Of a stretch of DNA of 42,373 nt, positions 1 to 12,796 are shown in pieces. The notes beneath the pieces were generated by a model. That model did no database searches and was not told where the DNA came from. It saw only the letters and a list, made by a program, of their open reading frames with translations. Source of the stretch: Archangium violaceum Cb vi76 (GTDB lineage Bacteria > Myxococcota > Myxococcia > Myxococcales > Myxococcaceae); NCBI RefSeq assembly GCF_000733295.1, contig NZ_JPMI01000094.1:1-42373 (forward strand), in the 5' to 3' direction. Every line of letters begins with the position of its first letter. Within the stretch, counting starts at the first letter, position 1. The position numbers and the translations under genes were made by a program.

Positions 1-23
1 GGGTCCGGATACCCTCACCCCCA

Positions 24-44
24 CCCTCTCCCGGAGGGCGAGGG
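24..44 (-). terminator. Hairpin after rho
   Basis: An inverted repeat pairs bases 24-32 with 36-44 around a 3-base loop, with one T/C mismatch. It begins 9 bases after the rho stop codon. No U-tract follows on the minus strand, so it is either a weak intrinsic terminator or a 3'-end stabilising hairpin. Confidence 0.4.
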
Positions 45-52
45 AGTGTGGC

Positions 53-1591
53 TCACAGCTCCTCGAGGAACTCGTCGTTGTACGTGTAGCGGCTGAGCCG
101 CTTGACGAGCGCCTCCATGGCCTCCACGGGCTTCACCGCGAAGAGCATCTGGCGCATCTTCTTCACCTTCTCGTACTCCTTGTGGGTGAAGAGCTTCTCC
201 TCCTTGCGCGTGCCGGACTGGCCGATGTTGATGGCCGGGAAGATGCGCTTCTCCGCGAGGAACCGGTCCAGCGTCACCTCGGAGTTACCGGTGCCCTTGA
301 ACTCCTCGAAGATGACCTCGTCCATGCGGCTGCCCGTGTCGATGAGCGCCGTGCCCACGATGGTCAGGCTGCCGGCCTCCTCGGTGGCTCGCGCCGCGCC
401 GAAGATGCGCTTGGGCCGCTCCAGCGCGCGGCTGTCCACGCCGCCCGAGAGCGTCCGGCCCGAGTTGTCCACTTCCTTGTTGTAGGCGCGCGCCAGTCGC
501 GTGATGGAGTCCAGGAGGATCATCACGTCCTTGCCGCTCTCCACCAGCCGCCGCGCCCGCTCCAGCGCCAGCTCGGCGATCTTCAGGTGGTCTCCCGTCG
601 GCCGGTCCGAGCTCGAGGCCAGCACCTCGGCCTTGATGCTGCGGCGCATGTCCGTCACCTCTTCCGGGCGCTCGTCGATGAGCAGCACCATGAGGTGGAT
701 TTCCGGGTGGTTGGCCACCACCGCCTGGGCAATGCGCTGCAACATGATCGTCTTGCCCGTCTTCGGCGGCGCCACGATGAGGGCGCGCTGGCCCTTGCCG
801 ATGGGGGCGATCAGATCCATCACCCGCGTCACCATCTCGCGGTGGCCGTTCTCCAGCTTGATGCGCTCCACCGGATCCACGGAGGTGAGGTCCGCGAAGT
901 GGGGCTGGCGGCCCACCTGATCCAGCGGACGGCCGTCCACCTGCTCCACGCGCTGGATGAGGCCCTTGTTGCCCTTCGTCTGCGCGAGCGCGTGGAGGTA
1001 CTGGCCCGAACGCAGCCGGAGCTTCTGCACCAGGTTCTTTGGAATCTCCGCGTCGTCCGGCGAGGGCAGCAGGTTGCGCTTGAGCTGCCGCAGGTAGGCG
1101 TTGGGGCCCTTCGCCTCGGTGTCGAGCACTCCTTCCACCGGCGTCAGCGAGGGCTGGGGTGCCGGCTGATGCTGCCTCGGCTGCCCACCCTGGTGGTGCC
1201 CGTGCTGACCGTGCTGAGCCTGCTGTGGCGGCTGCTGCTGCTGCTGGGCCTGCTGCTGCGCCATCCGCTGCTGGTACTGCTGCAGCTCCTGGGGCGTGAG
1301 GAACACCTGCTGCGGCTGGCCGTCCGGACCGGCCACCATGCGGTAGGCCTGCCCTTCCGGGGTGAACTGCACCTGGGCACCCCTGCGGCGACGGCGGCGG
1401 CGGCGGCGGCGGCCTCCACCCTGGCCGGGCGGGCCACCCCCGGGCTGTCCCTGTCCAGGGGCCGAGCCCTCGCCCTCGTCGGGGCCGTCATCGCCCTCGT
1501 CATCGCCATCGTCCAAGTCCGGGGGCGCCTCGGCGCGGGCGGCCATGGGGGTCGGGAGGTCTCGGGGATCGCGGTTGTCGGTTTCGCTCAT
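53..1591 (-). CDS. rho: Transcription termination factor Rho with disordered N-terminus
   Basis: Hexameric RNA helicase that ends transcription. The ATPase core is clear: Walker A APPKTGKT at residues 274-281, the VMILLDSITRLARAYN Walker B region near 356-371, the Q-loop region near 405-430 and the R-loop GQSGTRKEE at 457-465. The start at 1591 (MSETDNRD, 512 aa) is preferred; the frame stays open 40 codons upstream, but that stretch has a poor composition for this genome. Residues 1-150 are unusual: an acidic stretch at 26-41, ten consecutive arginines at 61-70, and a Gln/His/Pro-rich tract at about 92-147. The normal Rho_N helical domain is not recognisable. The cold-shock-like RNA-binding region (about 160-240) aligns with other Rho proteins but has NAYLR where GFGFLR is usual. 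Identity as Rho is firm; whether this is the only Rho of the cell cannot be seen here. Confidence 0.96.
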   Translation of the reverse strand: MSETDNRDPRDLPTPMAARAEAPPDLDDGDDEGDDGPDEGEGSAPGQGQPGGGPPGQGGGRRRRRRRRRRGAQVQFTPEGQAYRMVAGPDGQPQQVFLTPQELQQYQQRMAQQQAQQQQQPPQQAQHGQHGHHQGGQPRQHQPAPQPSLTPVEGVLDTEAKGPNAYLRQLKRNLLPSPDDAEIPKNLVQKLRLRSGQYLHALAQTKGNKGLIQRVEQVDGRPLDQVGRQPHFADLTSVDPVERIKLENGHREMVTRVMDLIAPIGKGQRALIVAPPKTGKTIMLQRIAQAVVANHPEIHLMVLLIDERPEEVTDMRRSIKAEVLASSSDRPTGDHLKIAELALERARRLVESGKDVMILLDSITRLARAYNKEVDNSGRTLSGGVDSRALERPKRIFGAARATEEAGSLTIVGTALIDTGSRMDEVIFEEFKGTGNSEVTLDRFLAEKRIFPAINIGQSGTRKEEKLFTHKEYEKVKKMRQMLFAVKPVEAMEALVKRLSRYTYNDEFLEEL

Positions 1592-1849
1592 GGGTCTACG
1601 GAGTTCGGCGCGTCCCCTGGGAAGAAGTCCCCGGCCGGAGGCGCACGAGGTACGGCGGTCTGTGGGACAGAAGCCCGACGCGGGATCTTGGGGACAGCTC
1701 GCGCCTGGCACGAGCTACCCGCCGACCGAACCGCCGGCCCCTGGAGCGTCCCGGCGGACTCGAGGGCCCACCGGAAAGCGCTCCACAACATTAACAGAGG
1801 ACCCGCCGGGCGCCTGGAGAATTTCGCCCTCCGTGTCCTCTTGGAGACG

Positions 1850-4345
1850 TCAGCGGACCCGCAGGGTGTAGGGCTGGACGGCCTTGAGGCCCGGTTCCAG
1901 CAACCAGGGCGAGTCCAGGCCCGCCTCGCGCACGAGCGCCCGCACCCCCGGCGGCAGGGCGGGTTCCAGCACGGGGCCCAGGTTCAGTTCGGGAAGGGCG
2001 GCCTCGCTCACCCCGGGCTCTCCGCCCGGGGACGAGAACAGCCCTCGCGCGTCGCCCTCCATCACCAGGTCCAGCTCCTCCCTTGCGGGCACTCCGGCCC
2101 GCTTGCGCGCCGCCTCCACCGCGTCCATCAGGCCCCCCATGCCGTCCACCAGGCCGCGCTCCTTCGCCGCGGTGCCCGCCCATACCCGTCCCCGCGCGAT
2201 GGCATCCACCTTCGCCTTGTCCAGCTTCCGCTCCACGGACACCTGGGTGATGAAGTCGTCGTAGGCCGAGTCCACCCAGGCCTGCATCGCCTTCTGCTCC
2301 GCCTCCGTCCACGGCTGCCACAGGCCGAGCACGTCGGCCATGGGCGCCCGGCTGATGGTCTCCTGGTTCACCCCCAGCTTGTCGCCCAGCAGGCCGCGCA
2401 GCGCGGGCTTGTAATAGAAGACGCCGATGCTCCCCGTCAGGGTGGTGGGCGAGGCCCAGATTTCATGGGCGCCCAGGGCGGCGTAGTAGCCACCCGAGGC
2501 CGCCACGTCCCCCATGGAGGCGACGACGGGCTTGTGCTTCCTCGCCTCCAGCACGGCGCGGTACATCAGCTCCGAGGCCAGGACGTCCCCGCCGCCCGAG
2601 TCCACCCGCAGCACGATGGCGGCCACCTTCGGATCCCTCTGGGCCCGCTCCAGGGCGAGCGCCACCGTCTCCGCGCCGGCGATCGCCTCGCCCCCCAGCG
2701 GAGCCTTGCGGCTCTTCCCTCCGGCGATGGTGCCCAGCACCTGCACCACGGCGATGCGGCGGCGCCCGGTCCAGCGGCGCTCCCGCTCGTCCCTTGGCGC
2801 GTAGGTGGGGTCGTACGAGGCCCCGGGCACCAGCTTCTTCAGCTTGTCCTCCAGCTCCTCGGGCAGCAGCACTCCGTCCACCAGTCCCAGCTCCCTGGCC
2901 TGGGTGGCGGTGAGGATGCCGGCACCCCAGGCCTCCCGGAGGCGCTCGGGGGTGATGCGGCGCGCCTTCGTCACCGCCGCCACGTCATGGGCCACCTGGG
3001 TGTCCAGGTAGGCCTCGATCGTCTCGCGCTGGGCGGGACTCATGTCGCGGCGGGTGAGCTGCTCGGGGGCCGTCTTGTACTCGCCCACGCGCGCCACGTC
3101 CCAGGTGACGCCCAGCTTCTCCATCGTCCCGCCCAGGGTCGTCACGTGGGCGGACAGGCCGTTGATGAGCAGCGACGAGGAGGGCAGGGCGTACAGCTCG
3201 TCCGCCGCCGAGCCCACGAAGTACTCCAGGTCCCCCACGCTGTAGAGCACCGCCAGCACCTTCTTGCCGGCCGCGCGCATCCGCAGCACCGCCTGGTGCA
3301 GCTCCTCGGCCTTCCCCCAGTCCACGCCCGGCAGGCCCGACACCTTCAGCACCACGCCCTCGAGCCGCGGATCCTTCGTGGCCTCGTGCATCCACCGCGT
3401 CAGCCGCAGGTACGGATCCGGCTCGGAGAAGCCGAGCAGTGACAGGGCTCCGCCCCGCTCCCTCAACTCGTCATCCAGGTCCAGCATGGCCACCGAGCCC
3501 CCGCCGAGATTCAGGGGCGCGTACTTCTGGCCGGAGATGCGCACCGCCACCACATGATCCGATCCGCCGCCCTGGGCGCCGCCACCGGCGTAGGTGAGGC
3601 CGAAGTGCGAGCTGTCCAGCGTGGCGGCCAGTTGCAGCGCCACGGTGCGGTCACCCCCGAGCCCATGCGAGAGGCCCGCGCCCAGTCCGAAGCCGGGCAC
3701 GATGGCGGCCTGCACCGTGTACGTGAGGCGCCCTTCGTCCCAGGCGCCCTCCGCGGCGAGGTAGTCCGCGCCCAGCGTCACGCGCTCGCCGAAGGGCCGC
3801 ACGCCCACGGCCAGGCTGTAGCTGCGGGGCAGGGTGTAGGGCCCCTCCTCGGGAGCGTTCACGTCCTTCACCACCGCCGCCACGGAGAGGAAGCGCGTGG
3901 GGCGCACGGTGAGGCCCAGGTCGATGCCGTACAGCCTGTCCAGCGAGGCATCGCGCGAGGAGAGGTTGTGGTAGCCCACGCCCAGCGACAGCCGCCGGGA
4001 GCCGAGCGCCAGGCCGAAGGACGTCTTGCGATAGTCCGGCAGCCCGCGCCCGCGCATCCACTCCATGCTGAAGCCGGCGCCCAGTCCGCCCAGCGTCGTG
4101 CCCAGGTAGACGCCGTCACCCAGCTGGTCGCGCACGAGGTTGCGCTCGTGCAGGTAGAAGAGCTGCGGGGGCCCCACGAAGCGCAGGCCGGCGGGGTTGA
4201 CGGAGAGCGCGGTGGCTTCGTCCACCAACGCGGCGGAGGTGGGGGGCAGCGTCACCCCGCGCGGCGGCGTGGCGGGTTGGACGATGAGCCCCGTCTGTGC
4301 GAGCGCGAGGCCGGGGAGCAGCAGCAACAGCGAGAGGGCACGCAT
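1850..4345 (-). CDS. sppA: SppA-type S49 signal peptide peptidase fused to an outer-membrane-barrel-like domain
   Basis: Serine/lysine-dyad protease of the long (67K) SppA class, which degrades cleaved signal peptides. A signal peptide occupies about residues 1-16 (ends ALA). Residues 20-280 are rich in alternating Gly/aromatic strands and include LSVNPAGLRF, typical of PorV/FadL-like outer-membrane barrels. Two S49 domains follow. The catalytic Lys is K424 in RVGEYKTAPEQLTRRDMSP, and the nucleophile is S617 in GDVAASGGYY, matching the E. coli K209/S409 arrangement. The VDSGGGD segment at 581-587 has Gly where E. coli has Pro. At 831 aa it is about 200 aa longer than ordinary SppA because of the barrel-like part. 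It starts 48 bases after the preceding PEGA gene, so probably shares its transcript. Protease assignment is firm; the barrel is inferred from sequence texture. Confidence 0.93.
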   Translation of the reverse strand: MRALSLLLLLPGLALAQTGLIVQPATPPRGVTLPPTSAALVDEATALSVNPAGLRFVGPPQLFYLHERNLVRDQLGDGVYLGTTLGGLGAGFSMEWMRGRGLPDYRKTSFGLALGSRRLSLGVGYHNLSSRDASLDRLYGIDLGLTVRPTRFLSVAAVVKDVNAPEEGPYTLPRSYSLAVGVRPFGERVTLGADYLAAEGAWDEGRLTYTVQAAIVPGFGLGAGLSHGLGGDRTVALQLAATLDSSHFGLTYAGGGAQGGGSDHVVAVRISGQKYAPLNLGGGSVAMLDLDDELRERGGALSLLGFSEPDPYLRLTRWMHEATKDPRLEGVVLKVSGLPGVDWGKAEELHQAVLRMRAAGKKVLAVLYSVGDLEYFVGSAADELYALPSSSLLINGLSAHVTTLGGTMEKLGVTWDVARVGEYKTAPEQLTRRDMSPAQRETIEAYLDTQVAHDVAAVTKARRITPERLREAWGAGILTATQARELGLVDGVLLPEELEDKLKKLVPGASYDPTYAPRDERERRWTGRRRIAVVQVLGTIAGGKSRKAPLGGEAIAGAETVALALERAQRDPKVAAIVLRVDSGGGDVLASELMYRAVLEARKHKPVVASMGDVAASGGYYAALGAHEIWASPTTLTGSIGVFYYKPALRGLLGDKLGVNQETISRAPMADVLGLWQPWTEAEQKAMQAWVDSAYDDFITQVSVERKLDKAKVDAIARGRVWAGTAAKERGLVDGMGGLMDAVEAARKRAGVPAREELDLVMEGDARGLFSSPGGEPGVSEAALPELNLGPVLEPALPPGVRALVREAGLDSPWLLEPGLKAVQPYTLRVR

Positions 4346-4393
4346 GGCCCTCCAGACTGTAGGCGCCGCGCTCCGGCGTACAAGCGCCGCGTC

Positions 4394-5617
4394 TCACCAA
4401 TCTTCGGTACCGTTCACTCCCTCCAGCGGATCGCCCTTCTTGGACTTCTTCTCCTGATCGCGCCGCTTGCCGCCGCGGTCCTCGCGGTTCCACTCCTCCA
4501 TGCCGTGGCTGTTCTCCAGTGGATCCGAGGACTTCACCCGCTTCTCCGCGCCGCCCTCTGCATTGTTCAGCAGGTGATTGACCAGCCGGGCCATCTCCGA
4601 CTTGAGCTGCCCGAACTCGTCGCCCTGCAGCACGATGCGCCGCACACCGAGCCGCTTGCCGTCCTTCATGTCGAACAGGCCCAGCACCAGCTCGGTGGTG
4701 CCGCTGTCCGGAATGTCACGCACCGTGCCCACGAAACCCCGCTCCAGCCCGAGCGCCTTGCCCAGCCCGGCCACCGCCTGGCTGGAGGTGGCGTTGGCGC
4801 GCATCACCTCGTTGGCCACCGTGTCCAGCCGGGCGTCATAGGCCTTGTAGTCGTCCGTGGGCTGCAGCGCGGCGCTCGCCTCCACGTCATCCGGGCTCAC
4901 CTCGAGCAGTTGCCCGTACACGCGGAAGCCGGGGCGCTCCAGGCGCAGCAGGTGCTTGCCCACCGGCAGCGTGGACACCGTCACCGGGGTGTAGCCCTTG
5001 AACTCGTTGTCGATGTAGACGCGCGCCCCGGCCGGACGGGACTTCACCGTCGCCCCGCCGCGCAGCGCCGCGTGCACGCCCGTGGCCACCTGCACCCGGA
5101 GCGAGATGAAGTCGCGGCTGTAACGCTTGGTGTCCAGCTCGTAGGTGGGGTTGAGCGCCATCAGGTCCAACAGCGCCAGCTTCGTCTCCTCGACGTCTCC
5201 GCGCTGGTGCATCACCGCGGCGTAGAGGGCGGTGGCGTCACACAGCGGATTGCACGAGGCCGTCATCGCCGGGGCCGCCTTCTGCAGCTCCTTCAGGGTG
5301 GCGCGGATCTTCAGCTCCGCCTCCTCGTACTGCTTCTTGTCGAAGGCGGCGACGCTCTCCTCGAGCCCCTGCTTGCCCCGCTTGAGCGCGACCAGCGCCT
5401 CGTCGTCCTGTGGCAGGCCGAAGAGATCCTCGGGCTTGCGCAGGGTGTAGCCCTGGAACTCGGTCAGGGCCTCGTTCATGTAGCTCTCCATCTTGGGACC
5501 GCTCGACTCGGCCGTGGGGTCCATGGGGACGAGGAGCGAGGCGATGCGCTGGGGCTTGGGAGGCGGGGGAGCCGCCAGCGCGAGGGAGGGGAGCAGCAGA
5601 AGCACAAGGGCTTTCAT
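4394..5617 (-). CDS. Exported PEGA-domain protein
   Basis: A 407-aa protein with a clear Sec signal peptide (MKALVLLLLPSLALA). Residues 80-180 look helical and TPR-like, with a CNPLC pair at 122-126. A PEGA domain spans about 186-242 (VKSRPAGARVYIDN ... TPVTVSTLPVGKHLLRLERPGF). PEGA domains are small beta-rich modules of surface and envelope proteins and do not indicate a catalytic role. The C-terminus (355-407) is highly charged and ends with two similar motifs, DPLENSHGMEEW and DPLEGVNGTEDW. It shares its direction and architecture with the next upstream gene (33-base gap), so the two probably form a paired envelope module co-transcribed with sppA. Specific function unknown. Confidence 0.85.
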   Translation of the reverse strand: MKALVLLLLPSLALAAPPPPKPQRIASLLVPMDPTAESSGPKMESYMNEALTEFQGYTLRKPEDLFGLPQDDEALVALKRGKQGLEESVAAFDKKQYEEAELKIRATLKELQKAAPAMTASCNPLCDATALYAAVMHQRGDVEETKLALLDLMALNPTYELDTKRYSRDFISLRVQVATGVHAALRGGATVKSRPAGARVYIDNEFKGYTPVTVSTLPVGKHLLRLERPGFRVYGQLLEVSPDDVEASAALQPTDDYKAYDARLDTVANEVMRANATSSQAVAGLGKALGLERGFVGTVRDIPDSGTTELVLGLFDMKDGKRLGVRRIVLQGDEFGQLKSEMARLVNHLLNNAEGGAEKRVKSSDPLENSHGMEEWNREDRGGKRRDQEKKSKKGDPLEGVNGTEDW

Positions 5618-5650
5618 GACGTGGACCTCGGGGAAGGGCCGTGAGGGGTG

Positions 5651-7096
5651 CTACCAACCAGCGCCGAAGTTGCCGAGCCGGATGCCCAGGGGTTTCTGGG
5701 GCTGGGACGCCAGCAGGATGCCCGCGGTGGTGGCCACCGCCACCCCGCCCACCGCCGCCCAGAACCAGGGCTTCTTCATGACAGCGGGCAGGGCCACGGG
5801 CAGCGAGGGTCCAGACACGTGCTGGCCGGTGAGGAAGGCATGCACCTGCTGCACGGCGGAATCGCGGCCGCGGGGCTCATCGGGATGGAACTTCACCCCG
5901 CGCAGGCGGTTCTTCTGCCGCACATCCCAGGCATACAGCACGGCCTCGGTGCGGCCGCGGCTGTCCTGCTCCACCCGGGCGAGCACCACGTATCGCGCGC
6001 CGAGCTTCTCGCCGAGCTCCGCCACTCCGGGCGGGAGCGTGTCGGACGTGAGCGACCGGGAGGAGGACACGTTGGCGGCCAGCTCACGTACCGCGGCGAG
6101 GCCCGGGGTGGGCTCCAGCGTGGGCCGCAGCTCGCCGCGCTGGGAGGGTGCCACCTGCTGGAAGACGCCGAAGGGGACGTAACCGGGGAGGGTGAGCACC
6201 ACCGGGTGGGAGCCGGGCGCGAGCTCCACGTCCTTCAGCGGCGTGGTGCCGAGCTTCTCGCCCTTCACGGCCACCTGCGCGCCGGAGGGCACGGAGTCGA
6301 TGGCGAGCGTGCCGCGCGGCTGTTGGGTCAGGGCCGCCTTCGCGGCGTTGAAGGCATCCTGTACGTCCTGCCCGAAGAGCTCGGACTCGGGCGGGCGCGA
6401 GGGGGCCATGAGGTGCGCCCGGGTGAAGGCCTCCCGCGCTCCGGCGGTGTCTCCGTTGAGCAGCCGCGAGGCGCCCAGGAACACGTAGACGCGGCCCAGC
6501 CGCTCCGGCTTCGTCTCCACCGGGTGGCGCTCGTAGAAGGCCGCCGCCTCGGAGAACTTCTTCGCCGCGGCCTCCGGGTCCAGGTTGTCGTAGAGCTCCT
6601 TGCCCTCGTTGAAAAGGGCATCGCCCTGCTCCAGGGCGGCGGGAGGCGGGGGCGGGAAGAGGGTTCCGAGGTCCACCAGCCGCACGTCCGCCTGGGCACC
6701 GAGCGCGGCTCGCAAGTCCGTCTCGACACGGATGGCGGACGGGGTGGCGTCGGGTTTGGAGGGGACGGCCAGCACCGCGACGTGGCCCGCCCAGGTAGGG
6801 GGGGCGGGCTGGGCCGCTGGCGCCGGATGGGCGGAAGCGGTTTCCCCGGGAGCGGCCGGGGCCGGCTCGAGCGTCGTCTGGGGGGCCACGGGCGCATCCG
6901 CGGCCGGCGGGGGCTCCTCGCTGTCGGGAGTCCCGGTGGACTCCGGGGCGGGAGCATTCTGCTCGGCGGCGGGCGCTTTCTTCTTCGCCTTCCGGGCCGA
7001 AGCGGACGAGTCACGGCGGGGAGCGGCCTCGGTGACTCCGGAGGCAGTTCCCAGCAGCAGCACGAGCGAAAGGGCAAGGGGGGTCTTCAATCGCAC
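5651..7096 (-). CDS. PEGA-domain envelope protein with C-terminal membrane segment
   Basis: A signal peptide ([15 protein letters not shown]) is followed by an Ala/Pro-rich linker to about residue 100. Then come a TPR-like helical region (about 155-255) and a PEGA domain at about 262-308 ([16 protein letters not shown] ... [18 protein letters not shown]). A C-terminal transmembrane helix lies at about 441-464 ([22 protein letters not shown]). I chose the GTG start at 7096, giving 481 aa. An in-frame ATG exists at 7135, but the codons between (CTA, GCA, TCA) are of a kind rarely used in the surrounding genes, and the GTG start gives a compact signal peptide. The gene begins 63 bases after the parE stop codon. 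The domain layout parallels that of its downstream neighbour. Function unknown; probably envelope-associated. Confidence 0.82.
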   Translation of the reverse strand: MRLKTPLALSLVLLLGTASGVTEAAPRRDSSASARKAKKKAPAAEQNAPAPESTGTPDSEEPPPAADAPVAPQTTLEPAPAAPGETASAHPAPAAQPAPPTWAGHVAVLAVPSKPDATPSAIRVETDLRAALGAQADVRLVDLGTLFPPPPPAALEQGDALFNEGKELYDNLDPEAAAKKFSEAAAFYERHPVETKPERLGRVYVFLGASRLLNGDTAGAREAFTRAHLMAPSRPPESELFGQDVQDAFNAAKAALTQQPRGTLAIDSVPSGAQVAVKGEKLGTTPLKDVELAPGSHPVVLTLPGYVPFGVFQQVAPSQRGELRPTLEPTPGLAAVRELAANVSSSRSLTSDTLPPGVAELGEKLGARYVVLARVEQDSRGRTEAVLYAWDVRQKNRLRGVKFHPDEPRGRDSAVQQVHAFLTGQHVSGPSLPVALPAVMKKPWFWAAVGGVAVATTAGILLASQPQKPLGIRLGNFGAGW

Positions 7097-7159
7097 GGGG
7101 CATGATGCTAGCCGAGCCAGGGGCCCGCGCACCATGCCCCGCCTGGGGCTGCTTGGGTC

Positions 7160-11500
<4,341 letters not shown>

Positions 11501-11737
11501 GTGTTCAGGTCAGGACCGTCCGTATCCCTCTAAAACGCGGGGCGCGGCTCGCGCACTCCGGGCCCGGGACGGAAGGTGATGAGCCGGCGGGAGTACCACG
11601 GCCCACTGTGAAAGGGAACAAATTCGAGGGTTTGCAACGCCTCGGGGGTGGGGTTTCTATACATGTGTTCAGTGGTTGGGGCCAGAAAATCGAGTGATGA
11701 AGGGCCTTCGAGGTGGGGTCGTCACGCTCGTCTGCCT

Positions 11738-11782
11738 GGGTTGGGACCGGGACGAGGGGTGGGCGTGGGGCCGTACCGGGGG
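11738..11782 (+). other. G-quadruplex-prone G-tract cluster upstream of parC
   Basis: The plus strand reads G3-N2-G3-N3-G3-N4-G4 at 11738-11759. It continues as G4-N1-G3-N3-G4-N7-G5 to 11782. Both stretches fit the standard intramolecular G-quadruplex rule with short loops. They lie about 240-280 bases upstream of the parC start, on the parC template strand. Confidence 0.6.
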
Positions 11783-11917
11783 TGGTGTCCGACGACCATG
11801 GGGGGATACTGCCTCGGGGGTCTGACACAACCTGCGTGGTTCACCTACCCGGCAGGACCCCGGGCGAGCGGAAGAGCGTGAGCCCGGGCCTTCCACTGTC
11901 CTACCGGGGAGGCATGC

Positions 11918-11958
11918 CATGTCCGTGCGCGCACGGGGGGCGGGCGGGCACGGACATG
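11918..11958 (-). terminator. 11-bp inverted repeat after a minus-strand gene
   Basis: CATGTCCGTGC (11918-11928) and GCACGGACATG (11948-11958) are perfect complements around a 19-base loop. Inside it, CCGTGCGCGCACGG (11923-11936) is itself a perfect palindrome, so two alternative foldings are possible. It sits 14 bases past the stop codon of the 11973-12650 gene. No U-tract follows, so termination is plausible but unproven. Confidence 0.45.
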
Positions 11959-11972
11959 CTGCTCATGCACTG

Positions 11973-12650
11973 CTACTTGCTCTCGCCTCCGACGCGCTGG
12001 CCGCCCTGGCGTGCCGTGCCCCAGCCGCCGCGGCGGAAGATCATCACCTTGCTGTTGTTCGCACTGCCGCTGAGCATGCCGGGGATGGTGCCCTGGAGCG
12101 CCTTGCCGCCGGGCGGGTGATACACGACGCGCGCCTTGCGGCCCGAGGGCACGTTGTTGCTCGCGTCGATGAGCAGGAACACCGTGTTGTCCTCGATGTG
12201 GACGCGGTCGGAATCGCGCCGGTGATCCAACTCGGCGATCAACTCGCCCTCGTCCACGGTGCGGGCCCCATCCGCGAGTTGCCTCACCTTCACACGCAGG
12301 TAGTTGTCCGAGCTCGCGCCGGACATGTCGCGCGTCCCCTGGACGATGATGGCCAGGTCCGCGCCGTTCTCGGGAGCCTTGTCGGAGAGCTTCAGGCCCG
12401 AGCGGGGGTTCGCATCCGTGTCGATCAGCACCGTCGCGTTGGCGCAGCGCGAGCCGCACTCCTGTCCGAAGGGGGGCTTCTGGAAGCGCAGCCGCAACGC
12501 GAAGTCGCCCCCCTGGGGGCCCACGGACGCATCCACCACGACGGGGCGCTCCTCGTCCGCCGAGGGCGTATGCCGGAAGGTGGCCCGGTCCTTGGCCATG
12601 GCGCTCGTGGCGAGCAGGGTGAGGGCCAGGGGGAGCAGCGGTCTCTTCAA
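11973..12650 (-). CDS. Secreted protein of unknown function
   Basis: A 225-aa protein with a Sec signal peptide ending AMA at residue 19. The mature part has alternating beta-type segments, an acidic DTDANPRSG motif at about 98-106 that could bind a metal ion, and a CGSRC pair at about 65-69 that could form a disulfide. The C-terminus (about 190-225) is rich in Gly, Gln and Arg and looks disordered. The start is TTG at 12650, supported by a strong GAGGAGA ribosome-binding site 5 bases upstream. It is divergent from the metallo-beta-lactamase-fold gene and not evidently part of an operon. I do not recognise the family. Confidence 0.8.
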   Translation of the reverse strand: MKRPLLPLALTLLATSAMAKDRATFRHTPSADEERPVVVDASVGPQGGDFALRLRFQKPPFGQECGSRCANATVLIDTDANPRSGLKLSDKAPENGADLAIIVQGTRDMSGASSDNYLRVKVRQLADGARTVDEGELIAELDHRRDSDRVHIEDNTVFLLIDASNNVPSGRKARVVYHPPGGKALQGTIPGMLSGSANNSKVMIFRRGGWGTARQGGQRVGGESK

Positions 12651-12796
12651 GGGTGTCTCCTCGACGGGGGAAGGGAGGGGGGGCCATTCAAATGCGAAGC
12701 GCTGTTCCTCCTCAAGAGAGGCCCCCAGGTTTGCTCACGACGCATACACTGGAGGGCTGGACGCCGTAATGCAGTGCGCCGCCTGGAGGATTGCCC

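Larger units (their letters stand above)
11501..11972. other. 472-base non-coding region upstream of parC
   Basis: It lies between the parC start and the 3' end of the next minus-strand gene. No convincing coding frame appears on either strand. It presumably carries the parC promoter, but I cannot pick out a -35/-10 pair with confidence. Two structures are visible: a run of G-tracts on the plus strand (11738-11782) and an inverted repeat near 11918-11958. The word CATGTGTTCAG occurs at the parC start (about 11499) and again at about 11663, possibly by chance. Confidence 0.7.

Noticed and set aside
1381-1412. Short CGG-type trinucleotide repeat
   Set aside because: It is the codon run for the Arg10 tract of Rho, not an independent repeat element; discussed under rho.
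1707-1725. TGGCACG match upstream of rho
   Set aside because: The -12 TTGC part is missing at the required spacing, and the orientation points away from rho.
182-3442. 1086-codon open frame on the plus strand opposite rho and sppA
   Set aside because: It is a shadow frame: His/Arg/Gly/Leu-rich translation without domains, fully antisense to two well-supported genes. The same applies to the other very long plus-strand frames opposite parE/parC (7418-10933) and gspE/gspD (29296-33168).
11505-11828. 107-codon minus-strand frame in the gap upstream of parC
   Set aside because: Pro/Arg/Ser-rich translation without signal, domain or ribosome-binding site, and low-GC3 codons unlike neighbouring genes.
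12724-12740. Possible sigma-54 promoter before the metallo-beta-lactamase-fold gene
   Set aside because: GG and GC elements are present, but 11 bases separate them where 10 are required, and the flanking match to TGGCAC is poor.
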